Below the pieces are notes generated by a model. It did not search any database. It worked only from the letters and a program-made list of their open reading frames with translations, and was not told where the DNA came from. Below are positions 1 to 9,506 of a DNA stretch of 64,000 nt, piece by piece. The first letter of the stretch is position 1; each line of letters opens with the position of its first letter. The DNA comes from Rubrivivax sp. (lineage in GTDB: Bacteria > Pseudomonadota > Gammaproteobacteria > Burkholderiales > Burkholderiaceae_C). Where the stretch lies: positions 248,001-312,000 of the forward strand of contig JADJHR010000019.1 in the NCBI GenBank assembly GCA_016707445.1, written 5' to 3'. Both the position numbers and the translations under genes were made by a program.

Positions 1-1
1 C

Positions 2-856
2 GCGCTGGCCACGGCGGAGCACGCGCTCACTCGGGCTCAGGGTGAACGTCTGTCGGCCCACCTGATCGCCTATCTGCCAGCCCCCGTGGCACAGCGGCTG
101 ATGCTGACCGACCCCAGCGGCAGCGTGCAGGTCGACCAGCGCAACATCAGCGTGCTGGCCGCCGACATCCGCAACTTCTCGGCCTTCGCACTGCATCGCA
201 ACCCGCTGGAAACGGCGGCCCTGCTGCATGCCTTCTATTGCATCGCGGTCGACGTGGTCGAGCAGCACGGTGGCGTCGTCGAAAACGTGGTCGGCGACTC
301 GGTGCTGGCAGTGTGGAACGCCTACTCCGATTGTGCTGATCATCCCTTGCGCGCGCTGCAGGCCGGCAAAGAGCTGCTGCGCGCCACGCGCTCGCTGCTG
401 GCCCGCCCGCTCGATTCCGCCGATCCGCCGGTGGTGCAGCCCTTGGCCCTGGGCGTGGGCATCGAATGCGGGCAGGCGGTGGTTGGCTCGTTCGGCCCGG
501 CTCGCCGTCGCGCCCACACAGCCCTGGGTGAGCCAGTGGGCGTAGCATCGCGCCTCCAGCACATGACGCAGGACTTGTCGATGCCCTTGCTGATCGGCCC
601 GCAGTTGGCCGCGCAGCTCCCGAAGCAGGGAACCGAGCATCTGGGTGACTACCTGCTCGAGGGAATGACACGCCAATACGCCGTTTACGCGCCCGCCGAC
701 TGGGTCGACCTTGTTCCGAGCGAGCAACTGTGGTCGCGCGCCACCACATCCAGCCGGTCGGCTGCGGTAGACGAGGCGCCCTTCTCCGCACCCACTTCAG
801 CTCACGATCCGCAGCACGATTCGCAGCAAGATCCGCATCGTCAACACGGTGCCTGA
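2..856 (+). CDS. Class III adenylate/guanylate cyclase, C-terminal part (5' end outside window)
   Basis: The reading frame is open from base 2, so the N-terminal part (often a CHASE2 or other sensor domain in this family) lies upstream of the window; a GTG at 86 is internal. Visible is a class III nucleotide cyclase domain that would make cAMP or cGMP. The two metal-binding aspartates are present in AADIRNF (Asp27 counted from the GTG) and VGDSVLAVW (Asp71), followed by the GIECGQAVVGSFG block. The segment that usually reads D-x-V-N-x-A-S-R reads E-P-V-G-V-A-S-R: Arg is kept but the transition-state Asn is Gly. Activity is therefore uncertain. The C-terminal tail is Gln/His/Asp-rich and low complexity. 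The next gene starts 24 bases later and may be cotranscribed. Confidence 0.85.
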   Translation, partial: ALATAEHALTRAQGERLSAHLIAYLPAPVAQRLMLTDPSGSVQVDQRNISVLAADIRNFSAFALHRNPLETAALLHAFYCIAVDVVEQHGGVVENVVGDSVLAVWNAYSDCADHPLRALQAGKELLRATRSLLARPLDSADPPVVQPLALGVGIECGQAVVGSFGPARRRAHTALGEPVGVASRLQHMTQDLSMPLLIGPQLAAQLPKQGTEHLGDYLLEGMTRQYAVYAPADWVDLVPSEQLWSRATTSSRSAAVDEAPFSAPTSAHDPQHDSQQDPHRQHGA

Positions 857-880
857 ACCCGGGCGTCTGAGAGCCTGCGC

Positions 881-2299
881 GTGAGCTTTGCCGGTCGCCT
901 GGGATGGCGTGCGCATGCGCGCGGCTGGGCGCTGGTCGCCGTGGTGGCAAGCAGTGGGCTGGCGCCCGCCGCAGCCCATGCGCACGACGCTGTGTCGCCA
1001 CCCGTTTGTGACGAGCTGGCTGCCGCGGCCTGGCCGCGCACCGCAGCCGACCGCCGCGCGCTGCTGCAGCGCCTTGAATCGGCACGAGAAACCTGCAAGG
1101 ACCATCCCGCCTTCCTGGCCGTGCTGGGCGGCAACTGGCTGGAAGATGGCAACCCCGAACAGGCGCTGTTGTGGCTGGAGCGGGCATTGATGCTCAACCC
1201 CGCGCTGTCGGCCGCGCAGGCCGACTACGCGCTGGCGCTGCTGGCACTGGGTGACCCGACTGCACGCAACGACCTGCTGCTGCGCTGGGCCCAGCGCAGC
1301 GACATTCCGCCCCTGGTCTGGCTGCGATTGCAGCGCTCGGGTTCCGGCGGGCCTGGCCAGGCGGGTGGCGAACCGTCGACCAACTCACGCTGGGCACAGA
1401 TCCGTGAAATCGGCCTCTTTGCCGGGCACGAAAGCAACCTCGACCGCTCGCCTCGGCTGACCGAATTGACGCTCACCCCGCCCGACGGCCCGGTCGACCT
1501 GCCGCTGGCCCAGCCCATCCAGCCGCGCCCCGGCACCGCCGCAGTGGCCGATCTGTCGTGGCAGGTCGCCTACAGTCCGCGCCAGGGCAGCCTGCTGCAG
1601 TTCGGCATCATCGGCACCGCACGGTCCGCACCGGCGCACCCCGAAACCGACTGGAACCACCTGCAGCTGGCCGCCAGCGCGGGCCAGCGCTGGGGTGGCT
1701 GGCGTGCGTTGCTGCAGGGTTCGGTCAGCCGTTTCGGGGGCCGCCTGAGTGAACCCTATCGCCTGCAGCGCTGGGGCGTGTCACTCGAGCGCAGCGCATT
1801 CGGCTGCAGCCACCGTCTGGCGCTGGAAAGCGAAACCCGCACCCAGCAACAAAGTGCCATCAACGACAGCCGCAGCGGCGCCGCCTTGTGGAGCAGCACC
1901 TGCCCGCTGCCCTTTGACGACCGTTGGGCGGTCGGCCTGGCCCTGCGCACCGGCTACGACGATCCGCGCGACACGCTGCGGCCAGGCGGTGCCCAGCGCC
2001 AGAACAGCCTGGGCCTGCGCGTGGCGGGGCCGCTGCCCCACCGCTGGCGTGCCGACCTGACCCTGCGCTACACCCAGGTCGACGATCTCGAGGGCTACAG
2101 CCCCTTGCTCGAGAACAACCTCAAACGCATCACCCGGCCGCTGCAGTTCGGCATCGAGCTGGCGCGCCCAGCCGACGAAGCACTGCTGCACGGCGCTGAC
2201 TACGTGCTGCAGCTGCAGGGCATTCGCCAGGGCAGCAACCTGCCCTTGTTCGCGTACACGTCGGTGGCTGCCTTCGGTGGCCTGCGCTGGCGTTGGTGA
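881..2299 (+). CDS. TPR plus outer-membrane beta-barrel protein
   Basis: A 472-residue protein starting at GTG 881. Residues 1-35 look like a signal peptide ending near AAAHAH. Residues about 45-160 contain TPR-like helices, including HPAFLAVLGGNWLEDG and QALLWLERALMLNPALS. From about residue 175 the chain becomes alternating, aromatic-rich beta strands and ends ...GGLRWRW, an aromatic C-terminus typical of Bam-inserted barrels. The layout resembles TPR-barrel proteins such as surface lipoprotein assembly modifiers, but I cannot assign it to that family firmly. It sits between the cyclase and the giant secreted protein, so a role in surface display or anchoring of that protein is plausible (inference). 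Confidence 0.7.
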   Translation: MSFAGRLGWRAHARGWALVAVVASSGLAPAAAHAHDAVSPPVCDELAAAAWPRTAADRRALLQRLESARETCKDHPAFLAVLGGNWLEDGNPEQALLWLERALMLNPALSAAQADYALALLALGDPTARNDLLLRWAQRSDIPPLVWLRLQRSGSGGPGQAGGEPSTNSRWAQIREIGLFAGHESNLDRSPRLTELTLTPPDGPVDLPLAQPIQPRPGTAAVADLSWQVAYSPRQGSLLQFGIIGTARSAPAHPETDWNHLQLAASAGQRWGGWRALLQGSVSRFGGRLSEPYRLQRWGVSLERSAFGCSHRLALESETRTQQQSAINDSRSGAALWSSTCPLPFDDRWAVGLALRTGYDDPRDTLRPGGAQRQNSLGLRVAGPLPHRWRADLTLRYTQVDDLEGYSPLLENNLKRITRPLQFGIELARPADEALLHGADYVLQLQGIRQGSNLPLFAYTSVAAFGGLRWRW

Positions 2300-2496
2300 T
2301 CACCGTTTGTTGCAGTGGCACAACGTTTGCTGCGGGCCCAGGGAAGAAACGCGTGCAACGCGGCTCGGGCCCCCGTTAACCTTCGCGGTGCAGTCCAGAA
2401 GTGGCACGCATGCCGCGTGCTACGATCCCATATTGATGTTTTGCATCTTTCAACCAGTGCCATCGCCCGTGGTTGGCCGGCAACAGACACCGAACC

Positions 2497-2516
2497 CATG
2501 TGATGCCCATCACATG
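2497..2516. promoter_or_regulatory. CRP/FNR-type operator palindrome
   Basis: CATGTGAT-gccc-ATCACATG is a perfect 8-bp inverted repeat. It contains TGTGA-N6-TCACA, the textbook cAMP-CRP binding consensus. Its centre is about 183 bp upstream of the giant-protein ATG. A nucleotide cyclase domain is encoded two genes upstream. Binding by a CRP-family regulator is inferred from the consensus only. Confidence 0.55.
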
Positions 2517-2640
2517 ACAGGGTGGACGTCGTCAGCACACTCCGGTCCCACGATGCACACCGCTCGCCCCGCCCGTCTCCAAGTCCGCCCTTCGGGCCCG
2601 GCCTTGGATTCGTGCAGGTGAACCCTGATCATTCGCCCTC

Positions 2641-2660
2641 GATTTCTTCCAAAAGAAATC
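2641..2660 (+). promoter_or_regulatory. Leader hairpin upstream of giant secreted-protein gene
   Basis: GATTTCTT-CCAA-AAGAAATC forms a perfect 8-bp stem with a 4-base loop. It ends 17 bases before the AGGAG ribosome binding site. There is no U-tract, so it is not a terminator. A role in mRNA stability, as is known for highly expressed surface-layer transcripts, is inference. Confidence 0.45.
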
Positions 2661-2689
2661 CAATTCGTTCCAACAGCAGGAGTCTTTGA

Positions 2690-5600
2690 ATGGCAAATCC
2701 GGTAAACAGCTTTAGCAGCACTCAAATCGCCCGAGCGGCTGCAGCTCTCTATGACCTGCAGCTCGGCGAAACCACCATGGGTGCCGCTCTGGCTGCTGTC
2801 GGCCAGATGGGCAGCGTCGATGCGCTGGTCAACCAGGTCTACAACGCCGACTTCGCCGGCCTGAGCAATGCCGACGCCGCTGCGCTGATCGTCAAGAACG
2901 TCGGCATCACCACCGCGTCAGGCCTGAGCGCCGGCGACGTGTCGGATGCCGTCGCCGCCATGCAGCAGGCGCTCGACGCAGCGCCGGCCGGCCAGAAGGG
3001 CGCCGCCACGATGGCAGCGCTGAATGGCTTCGCGCAACTGGGTGGCCACGCCACCTATGGTGACGCCGCCAAGGCCTTCAACGACCAGATCACCGGCGCC
3101 ACGGGCTATGCGTCTGCCGATGGCACACCCGACATTCCGGTGCACCCGCCGTCACAAGACTTCATCAACATCACCAGCGACGCGCTCACCATCGCCGGCG
3201 CGACGGCCATGCGGCTGACCGGCAACCAGGACATCCGCCTGGACTTCGGCAACACGCTGCACCAGATTCGCGGCCTGGACCTCAACGGTGACGGCGTCAT
3301 CGACCAGAACGGCCAGGAAAACAACTACGCCTATCTGGAAGCGAACAATGCCGTGGTCGGTGCCCGCCATTCCGGCTTTGCCGTGGTGGACGCCTATTCG
3401 CGCAATCCGCTGAACATCTACGACGCCGCCAACAACTTCCTGGGCGACATTTACTACGACGGCACCGGCTTCTACGGTGATGGCAAGGCCACCAACGGCA
3501 ACATCTTCCTCGGCGGCCTCGGCGTCGACACCGCATTGGGCGGTATCGGCAACGACTTCTTCGCTGGTGGCGGCAACAGCGGTGGCGTGATGGGTGGCGC
3601 GAACCTGATCGGGGACACCCTGTCGGGCGGCCGCAACGCCGACTTCTTCTTTGCCGAACTGTCGCTGCTGAGCGCGACTGATGGCAACAATGCCAACATC
3701 GTTGGCGGCACCACGTCAGACGACACCATTGCCAACGCCGGCGGCAGCGGTGGTGTGGGCACGCAGGACAACGACTGGATCCTGCTTGAGGCCTCTGACG
3801 ACGACGAGCCGGTCACGGTCAACCTGACCGAAGGCAATGCGGTCAATAACGTCTTTACTGCCAACGGTGCCGGCTTCTCCGCGTCTGACATCGAAAGCAT
3901 CAACGCTTCGGGCAACCTGTACGGCTTCCTGAACAACGTCGACACCGTCATCGGCGCCCGCGCCTCTGACGGCTACGAAGACGGTTTCGTTGCTGGTGGC
4001 GAGAACTACGGCCGTGGCTCCACCGCGCAGCTGATCATCAACGGCAGCGCCGTCGCCAACGCCATCATCGGTGGCTACGACAACGACGCCATCTTCGGTA
4101 ACGACGGCAACGACCTGTTGATGGGTGGTGACCTGCAGTACCTGATCACGAACCGGAACAACCCCAACCTGCTCAACGCCAATGGGGGCCTGAACCTGAC
4201 GGCCAACTCGGCCGGTCTGGTCAACGATGGCAAAGACAGCCTGAACGGCGGCAACGGCAACGACAACATCGTCCTCGAATCCGACGGTGGCACGGTTGCC
4301 GGCGGGGCCGACACAGCGCCCACCAGCGGTCGCAGCACGACGTTCAGCGATGCCCGCAACTACGCCGGCCCGCGCGCCTCGTCGCAAGGCGACGCGATGT
4401 GGCTGACGAACTTCTCGATGGGCCGCCTGGTCGGTGCCACGCTGGCCGGTGAAGCCACCGCCCAGCAAGACGCCATGACCAAGCTGACCAGCGACTCGAC
4501 CTACCGCGTCGACCTGGGCAACGACGGTGCGATCAACTTCCGCAACTACGGCGGCACCGCCGTCGCCTCGCAGGACAACACCAACTACAACTCGTTGACC
4601 TCGAGCAACGGCGCCGTACCGCGTGTCGGCACGACGGGCATGGAGACGGTGAATACCACCGGTCTGGGTGCGATCGACTACAAGGCTGCCGGCTCGAACA
4701 CGCCGGACCTGGTCTTCAACAACCAGCAGAACTATTTCGGCCTGAACACCAACGTCGACCTGCGCGGCAACGGCGTCGACAACGTGCTGCTGGCCAACAG
4801 CGGCAACGACACTCTGGAAGGCCGTGGTGGCGACGACGTGCTGTCGGGCAACACCGGCAACGACCGCTTTGTCGCCGCCTTCGGCGACGGTGTGGACTGG
4901 GTGGCTCGCCCGGTCGACGCCAATGGCGACAACCTGTGGGACACCACCGGTGGTCTGGTGGTCACGGGTGGTCTGGCCTGGACGCAAGACTTCCGTCCGC
5001 CGGCGGCTGCCACGGCCGGCACGACCACCCTGGTCGTCGACTTCGGCACCACGATCCTGAACGGCGTCGACACCTTTGTCGCCACCTTCCAGGTCAACAT
5101 TGACGGCGTCAACTACGGCACCACCATTCCGGTGGCGCAACTGGCTGCTGCCAAGACCACCGCTGAAGTTGCGGCCATCGTGAACCCCGTGTTCCAGGCC
5201 ACCAACTCCAAGGTGTCTGTGGTTGCTACTTCGGCCACCACGATTGAAATTCGCGCCGTCGACTCCACGCCGGGCGACGGCGTACTGCCGGTGGTTGGCA
5301 CCACGGCCGCCACGGGCTTCTTCGTGACCGGTCAAGCTTCGGGCACGGGTACCTACCAGGCCAAGGGCGCCATCCTGGGCGCTGAAGGCACGAACCTGGA
5401 AGACGACCGCCTGGTCATCAAGAGCTACGACGACCGCTCCATCAACCTGGGCGTCGACCAGACCAAGTTCCAGACCTCGCAAGCCGCAGACATGGTGGCC
5501 AACTTCACCACCACCGGGTCGCAGCTGGTGCAGGGTCAAGCCAACCGCCTGTACCTGAACAACGTGCGTGAAGGCGACACCGTCTCGGTGACGATCAACA

Positions 5601-8600
5601 ACGCGGTGTACTCGTACACGCTGAAGGCCGGTGAGCAAGCCGACCAGGCCGCTGCTGGCCTGACCAACGTGATCAACCGCTTCCTGGACGTCAACAGCTC
5701 GTCGGGTCGCGTGCTCGCCACGGCTGACGCCGGCAGCTTCGGTGATCCGCTGGACAACACGCTCAACGTTGCTGGTGCCGTGGTCGTCGCGAACACCAGC
5801 GCCGACTGGGCGGGTGTGCTGATCCAGCAGACCAACGTGCTGGGCTCGATGGCCTACATGAACCTGTCGGCCACGGTCACCCGTGCTGATGGCGCCTCGC
5901 CCTTCGGCTCGGTCGCCACGCACAACCAGTCGAACACCGAAGTGCAACTGCTCGGTTTCGACGGCCGCAACGGCGCCCTGTACTCGCAGGACAAGGACCT
6001 GTCGCCGGTGGTGCTGTTCCAGGGCCGCAACGGTGGTGAGACCACCAACTCGCTGTTGCTGACGGCCAAGAACGTCGGCGGCGCACTGAACGGCATGGAC
6101 TCGTGGCTCAATGCCGCGGGCACCGCCTTCATCAACGGCGATGACCTGTTGTTTGGTGGCGACGGCAACGACGTCATCAGCGGCAAGACCGGTGACGACC
6201 GTTTCATCATGTCCAAGGGTGTGGACACGGTTGACGGTGGCGGCAACTCGGTGCTGCCCAGCGGTGCAACCCAGAAGTACCAGGACGTGCTGCAAGCTGA
6301 AGAAGGTACCTTCGGCACCGGCACCAGCTTCCGCGTCACGCTCGACGGTGCCCTGGGCGCTGCCGGCGCCGGCAAGGGCACGGTCGTCGCCGTCGACGAC
6401 AAGGGTGTGGACACCGCCAACGTCACCACGTTCACCACGATGGAACTGGTGCGTGTGCTGGAAAACAACCGCAACTCGACGCTCGACGTCAAGGCGCTGT
6501 CGGACAGTGTGGCTGTGGCCGTCGGTACCAACGGGCTGGTTCAGGAAGGTCTTGACATCCTGTTGACCACGAACCCCAGCACCAAGTACACGATCGACGC
6601 CAACAACAACGGTCTCACGCCGGCCAGCGACACCACCACCGCCACGGCGGTGCTGGGTGTCGAGAACCTGGTCAGCGGCAACGCCAACGACCGCGTCACG
6701 CTCGATCAGACCCAGGCCACGGCCAACAACATGATCGACCTGGGTGCACAGCAGGACAACAGCGAACTCGCTACCCTGCGTGAAGGTGCCGACATCGTCA
6801 CCATCAACCACGCCGACGTCACCAACGACGGCGTGGTCAACGCCACCGATGTGCCGCTGCGCCCGACGCTGACGCTGGCCGTGCAGGGCACGAGCATGTC
6901 GCAGCTGACCTCGACCGGCGGCGCGCTGGGCAAGATGTCATTCACCGACACCTTCAAGAACGTCGAAATCGTCGACCTGACGGCCGCTGCCACCAGCGAC
7001 CGCTTCGACGACGTGCTCGACGTGTCAGCTGCCGGTGGCGTGACTGTCAACTACAGCACCGCCAACGCGGTGGGCAAGTCGCTGGGTGGTGGCAACGCCC
7101 CCGTCACGACCGTGGCCCAACTCGATGCCAATACGCTGGACGCTGGCGGCATTGCGCCCAACGGCGCCCTGGGCAGCGAACTGATCACGGTCAACGGCAT
7201 CACCTTGCTCGAGAACGTGATCGGCTCGGCCAGTGCTGACCGCGTGATCATCGGCAACGTCATGCAGGCCGGTATCTATCCCGCCGACGACAGCCCCGTC
7301 CTCACCATGTGGGACGTCGCGACCAACACGGCCAGCGGTTTCAATGCGGCCGCCAGTCAATGGGCCGACCAGGGTCTGTACACCTTCAGCCTGGGTGGTG
7401 GCGTTGACTCGCTCGACTACTTTGACGAAACCGACGAGGTGGTTGTCAGCGTCGACACCTCTGCAGATGACACCGATCTGGTGTTCGTCGGCAACGGCGA
7501 GCGCATCGACAACGCCGTCAGCGTTGAGCGCTACTACGCGGGTCAAACTGCCGGCAACAGCTGGATCGACCTGGCCAATGCAACTGTGGCAACGACCATC
7601 CAGTTCTCGAAGGAAGCCAACTCCAACCTGCCGGCCAATGACGCGCAAGAGCCCGACGGCAACGATGGCACCACGCTGGTCGACCTGACCCGCGCTGCCG
7701 AAGTTCGCAACACGGCTGACAACACGGTGTATGCGACCTTTGTCGACCGCACGGGCAACGGCATCGTTCCGGCTGCTCTGTGGACGAACGTGCAAGGCAG
7801 CAACCTGGCCGAGACGGTGATCTTCACCGACAACGAGACAGCCGCGGCACACCAGCTCCAGCTGCAAGCCGGTGCCAACAGGGTGGATTACTCTGCTCTG
7901 ACGGCGACCATCACGGCCAACATCGGCGCCACCGATGTGACTACCGTCGTGCTGCAACAGACCCACACGGTCAACGGCGACACGATTTTGCAGAACTTCT
8001 CGACCGATCCGGCCGCGAACCAGCTGACCATCGTGGGCACCACCCGTGCCGGCGACCAACTGGACGTGACGGCGCTGACCAACGGTGCCGTGGCTCGCGC
8101 CAACCCGCTGCTGCCCACGACCTCGCAGGTGGATCCGCTGTTCCACGTGGTCAACCTGGCCACCGGACAAGTGACGGAAAGCCTGTATGGCCAATACACC
8201 CCGGTGGCCGCTGCAGTCGGCACTGCGGTCAATATGGCCTTCGTGACCAACGTGATTGGTTTCGAGAACGCGTCCAACGCCGGTGATGCCGACGTGGTGC
8301 ATCTGCTGGGTGACAACGGTCGCAACTCGCTGGCTGGCGGCACTTCGGACGACGTGATCTTCGGTGGTCGTGGCACGGCGGGCGACGGTTCGGCAGACGT
8401 CGGCGCGGGCAACCGCGGTGACAACCTGACCGGTGGCGGCAGCGCCACGGGCGACATGTTCTGGTACACGACTGAAGCCGAGTCCCCTGGCGGCACGATC
8501 GGTGGTGGCGAGCAGGCGGCGGTGAACTTCAACAACAACGCCAACAACGTCATCAACAGCCAGGACACCATCACCGGCTTTGTGGTGGGCACCGACAACC

Positions 8601-9382
8601 TCGTGTTCAACGTGTCCGACACCTACGACGGTGTGCGTGGTTCTGCAGCGCTGCCGGCCAACCTTGGCGCTGCGCTGGGCGCTGCCGTGCCGCTGGCGAC
8701 GGTCTTCGCTGCCGGTGACACCCAAGTCACCATCGGCAAAGACGCTGCCAGTGCCGGTACCGTCAACGACTTCGACAACTACCGCATCGACACGATGGCT
8801 GCGACGTTGAGCATTGCCGACCTCATCCTGCGCGTTCAAGCGACGGGTGGTGCCGACATGATCGACGCTGGTGGTGGTCTGTCGACGCAGTTCTTGAACG
8901 CCGCCGCCGACGACGCGTTGGAAGTTCATGTGGTCTACACGGCAGCGACACAATCGCAGGCCGGTGGCTTCGACCAGATCATCAACTTCACCACCACTGA
9001 AGACAAGATCGACCTGAGCTTCCTGAAGCTGGCCCGCTACGAGAGCAGCCACGCGACTTCGGGCGTCAACTACGACGTCAACGGCAACAACGTTGTCGAT
9101 GCGCTGGAAACCGGGGCCATCCGTGCCCTGGGTGCCGCGCCGATCTTCGCGGTGAACGGCGTGGCGCCGAACCTGTTCATGGACGGCACGACCTATCGTC
9201 CGATCGCCACGCAGACGCTGATCGACGGCAACGGTGACCCGAGCACCACGGTGTTCGTCGACGCCAACGGCGACGGCAACTACGTGCCGACCGACGACAT
9301 GGTGATTGTGCTGGTGGGTGTGACGGCGCCGGTCAATGGTGACTTCATCTTCGACCAGTACGGTGGTGTGTACGGCGGCTGA
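2690..9382 (+). CDS. Giant RTX-type secreted surface protein (S-layer or adhesin candidate)
   Basis: A 2230-residue Ala/Gly/Asn/Asp/Thr-rich, highly acidic protein with almost no Lys, Arg or Cys and no Sec signal peptide, as expected for a type I secretion substrate. Residues 1-150 form an Ala-rich helical region resembling N-termini of S-layer/RTX proteins. An EF-hand-like LDLNGDGVIDQNG sits near residue 195. Calcium-binding RTX nonapeptide clusters occur near residues 466 (GNDGNDLLMGG), 519, 709 (GRGGDDVLSGNTGNDRF), 1154 (GGDGNDVISGKTGDDRF) and 1881. The C-terminus has a second EF-like motif (VNGNNVVDALE), then DANGDG near residue 2191 and a hydrophobic strand ending VYGG. The ATG follows AGGAG by 7 bases. 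The type I secretion operon about 2.7 kb downstream is its likely exporter. Confidence 0.85.
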   Translation: MANPVNSFSSTQIARAAAALYDLQLGETTMGAALAAVGQMGSVDALVNQVYNADFAGLSNADAAALIVKNVGITTASGLSAGDVSDAVAAMQQALDAAPAGQKGAATMAALNGFAQLGGHATYGDAAKAFNDQITGATGYASADGTPDIPVHPPSQDFINITSDALTIAGATAMRLTGNQDIRLDFGNTLHQIRGLDLNGDGVIDQNGQENNYAYLEANNAVVGARHSGFAVVDAYSRNPLNIYDAANNFLGDIYYDGTGFYGDGKATNGNIFLGGLGVDTALGGIGNDFFAGGGNSGGVMGGANLIGDTLSGGRNADFFFAELSLLSATDGNNANIVGGTTSDDTIANAGGSGGVGTQDNDWILLEASDDDEPVTVNLTEGNAVNNVFTANGAGFSASDIESINASGNLYGFLNNVDTVIGARASDGYEDGFVAGGENYGRGSTAQLIINGSAVANAIIGGYDNDAIFGNDGNDLLMGGDLQYLITNRNNPNLLNANGGLNLTANSAGLVNDGKDSLNGGNGNDNIVLESDGGTVAGGADTAPTSGRSTTFSDARNYAGPRASSQGDAMWLTNFSMGRLVGATLAGEATAQQDAMTKLTSDSTYRVDLGNDGAINFRNYGGTAVASQDNTNYNSLTSSNGAVPRVGTTGMETVNTTGLGAIDYKAAGSNTPDLVFNNQQNYFGLNTNVDLRGNGVDNVLLANSGNDTLEGRGGDDVLSGNTGNDRFVAAFGDGVDWVARPVDANGDNLWDTTGGLVVTGGLAWTQDFRPPAAATAGTTTLVVDFGTTILNGVDTFVATFQVNIDGVNYGTTIPVAQLAAAKTTAEVAAIVNPVFQATNSKVSVVATSATTIEIRAVDSTPGDGVLPVVGTTAATGFFVTGQASGTGTYQAKGAILGAEGTNLEDDRLVIKSYDDRSINLGVDQTKFQTSQAADMVANFTTTGSQLVQGQANRLYLNNVREGDTVSVTINNAVYSYTLKAGEQADQAAAGLTNVINRFLDVNSSSGRVLATADAGSFGDPLDNTLNVAGAVVVANTSADWAGVLIQQTNVLGSMAYMNLSATVTRADGASPFGSVATHNQSNTEVQLLGFDGRNGALYSQDKDLSPVVLFQGRNGGETTNSLLLTAKNVGGALNGMDSWLNAAGTAFINGDDLLFGGDGNDVISGKTGDDRFIMSKGVDTVDGGGNSVLPSGATQKYQDVLQAEEGTFGTGTSFRVTLDGALGAAGAGKGTVVAVDDKGVDTANVTTFTTMELVRVLENNRNSTLDVKALSDSVAVAVGTNGLVQEGLDILLTTNPSTKYTIDANNNGLTPASDTTTATAVLGVENLVSGNANDRVTLDQTQATANNMIDLGAQQDNSELATLREGADIVTINHADVTNDGVVNATDVPLRPTLTLAVQGTSMSQLTSTGGALGKMSFTDTFKNVEIVDLTAAATSDRFDDVLDVSAAGGVTVNYSTANAVGKSLGGGNAPVTTVAQLDANTLDAGGIAPNGALGSELITVNGITLLENVIGSASADRVIIGNVMQAGIYPADDSPVLTMWDVATNTASGFNAAASQWADQGLYTFSLGGGVDSLDYFDETDEVVVSVDTSADDTDLVFVGNGERIDNAVSVERYYAGQTAGNSWIDLANATVATTIQFSKEANSNLPANDAQEPDGNDGTTLVDLTRAAEVRNTADNTVYATFVDRTGNGIVPAALWTNVQGSNLAETVIFTDNETAAAHQLQLQAGANRVDYSALTATITANIGATDVTTVVLQQTHTVNGDTILQNFSTDPAANQLTIVGTTRAGDQLDVTALTNGAVARANPLLPTTSQVDPLFHVVNLATGQVTESLYGQYTPVAAAVGTAVNMAFVTNVIGFENASNAGDADVVHLLGDNGRNSLAGGTSDDVIFGGRGTAGDGSADVGAGNRGDNLTGGGSATGDMFWYTTEAESPGGTIGGGEQAAVNFNNNANNVINSQDTITGFVVGTDNLVFNVSDTYDGVRGSAALPANLGAALGAAVPLATVFAAGDTQVTIGKDAASAGTVNDFDNYRIDTMAATLSIADLILRVQATGGADMIDAGGGLSTQFLNAAADDALEVHVVYTAATQSQAGGFDQIINFTTTEDKIDLSFLKLARYESSHATSGVNYDVNGNNVVDALETGAIRALGAAPIFAVNGVAPNLFMDGTTYRPIATQTLIDGNGDPSTTVFVDANGDGNYVPTDDMVIVLVGVTAPVNGDFIFDQYGGVYGG

Positions 9383-9464
9383 AGCGGCTGAGTGAAATCG
9401 AACCGAGTGGCGGCGCAGTCCGGCTGCCAGCCGGGTCGCTAAACTCCATCAGCAAGACCCAAGA

Positions 9465-9488
9465 GGGGCTCCGCGAGGAGCCCCTTTT
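9465..9488 (+). terminator. Rho-independent terminator after giant secreted-protein gene
   Basis: GGGGCTCC-GCGA-GGAGCCCC is a perfect 8-bp GC-rich stem with a 4-base loop, followed by TTTT. It lies 82 bases after the giant-protein stop and before the next ribosome binding site (GGAGGA at 9498-9503). It separates the giant gene transcriptionally from the methyltransferase. Confidence 0.9.
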
Positions 9489-9506
9489 CATTGGTGCGGA
9501 GGACAC

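Larger units (their letters stand above)
2300..2689. other. 390-bp leader/promoter region of the giant secreted-protein gene
   Basis: No convincing gene is present; the short open frames here have no recognisable protein character. The region holds a short inverted repeat with arms GCACGC and GCGTGC around 2404-2420, a perfect CRP-type palindrome at 2497-2516, and an 8-bp hairpin at 2641-2660. The ribosome binding site AGGAG at 2678-2682 lies 7 bases before the ATG. I could not find a convincing -35/-10 pair. Confidence 0.6.

Noticed and set aside
2402..2424. Sigma-54 promoter suggested by TGGCACG followed by GTGCT
   Set aside because: The spacing between the two boxes is about 10 bases, too long for a -24/-12 promoter. 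The two boxes pair as a short inverted repeat instead.
3716..6811. 1031-codon open frame on the minus strand inside the giant gene
   Set aside because: It mirrors the sense codons of a GC-rich, Gly/Asp/Asn-repetitive gene. The product is Val/Gly/Arg/His-rich with no recognisable domain, and there is no ribosome binding site or promoter.
7025..9052. 675-codon minus-strand open frame inside the giant gene
   Set aside because: The same antisense shadow effect; composition is that of complement-strand reading, and the sense frame has clear RTX motifs.
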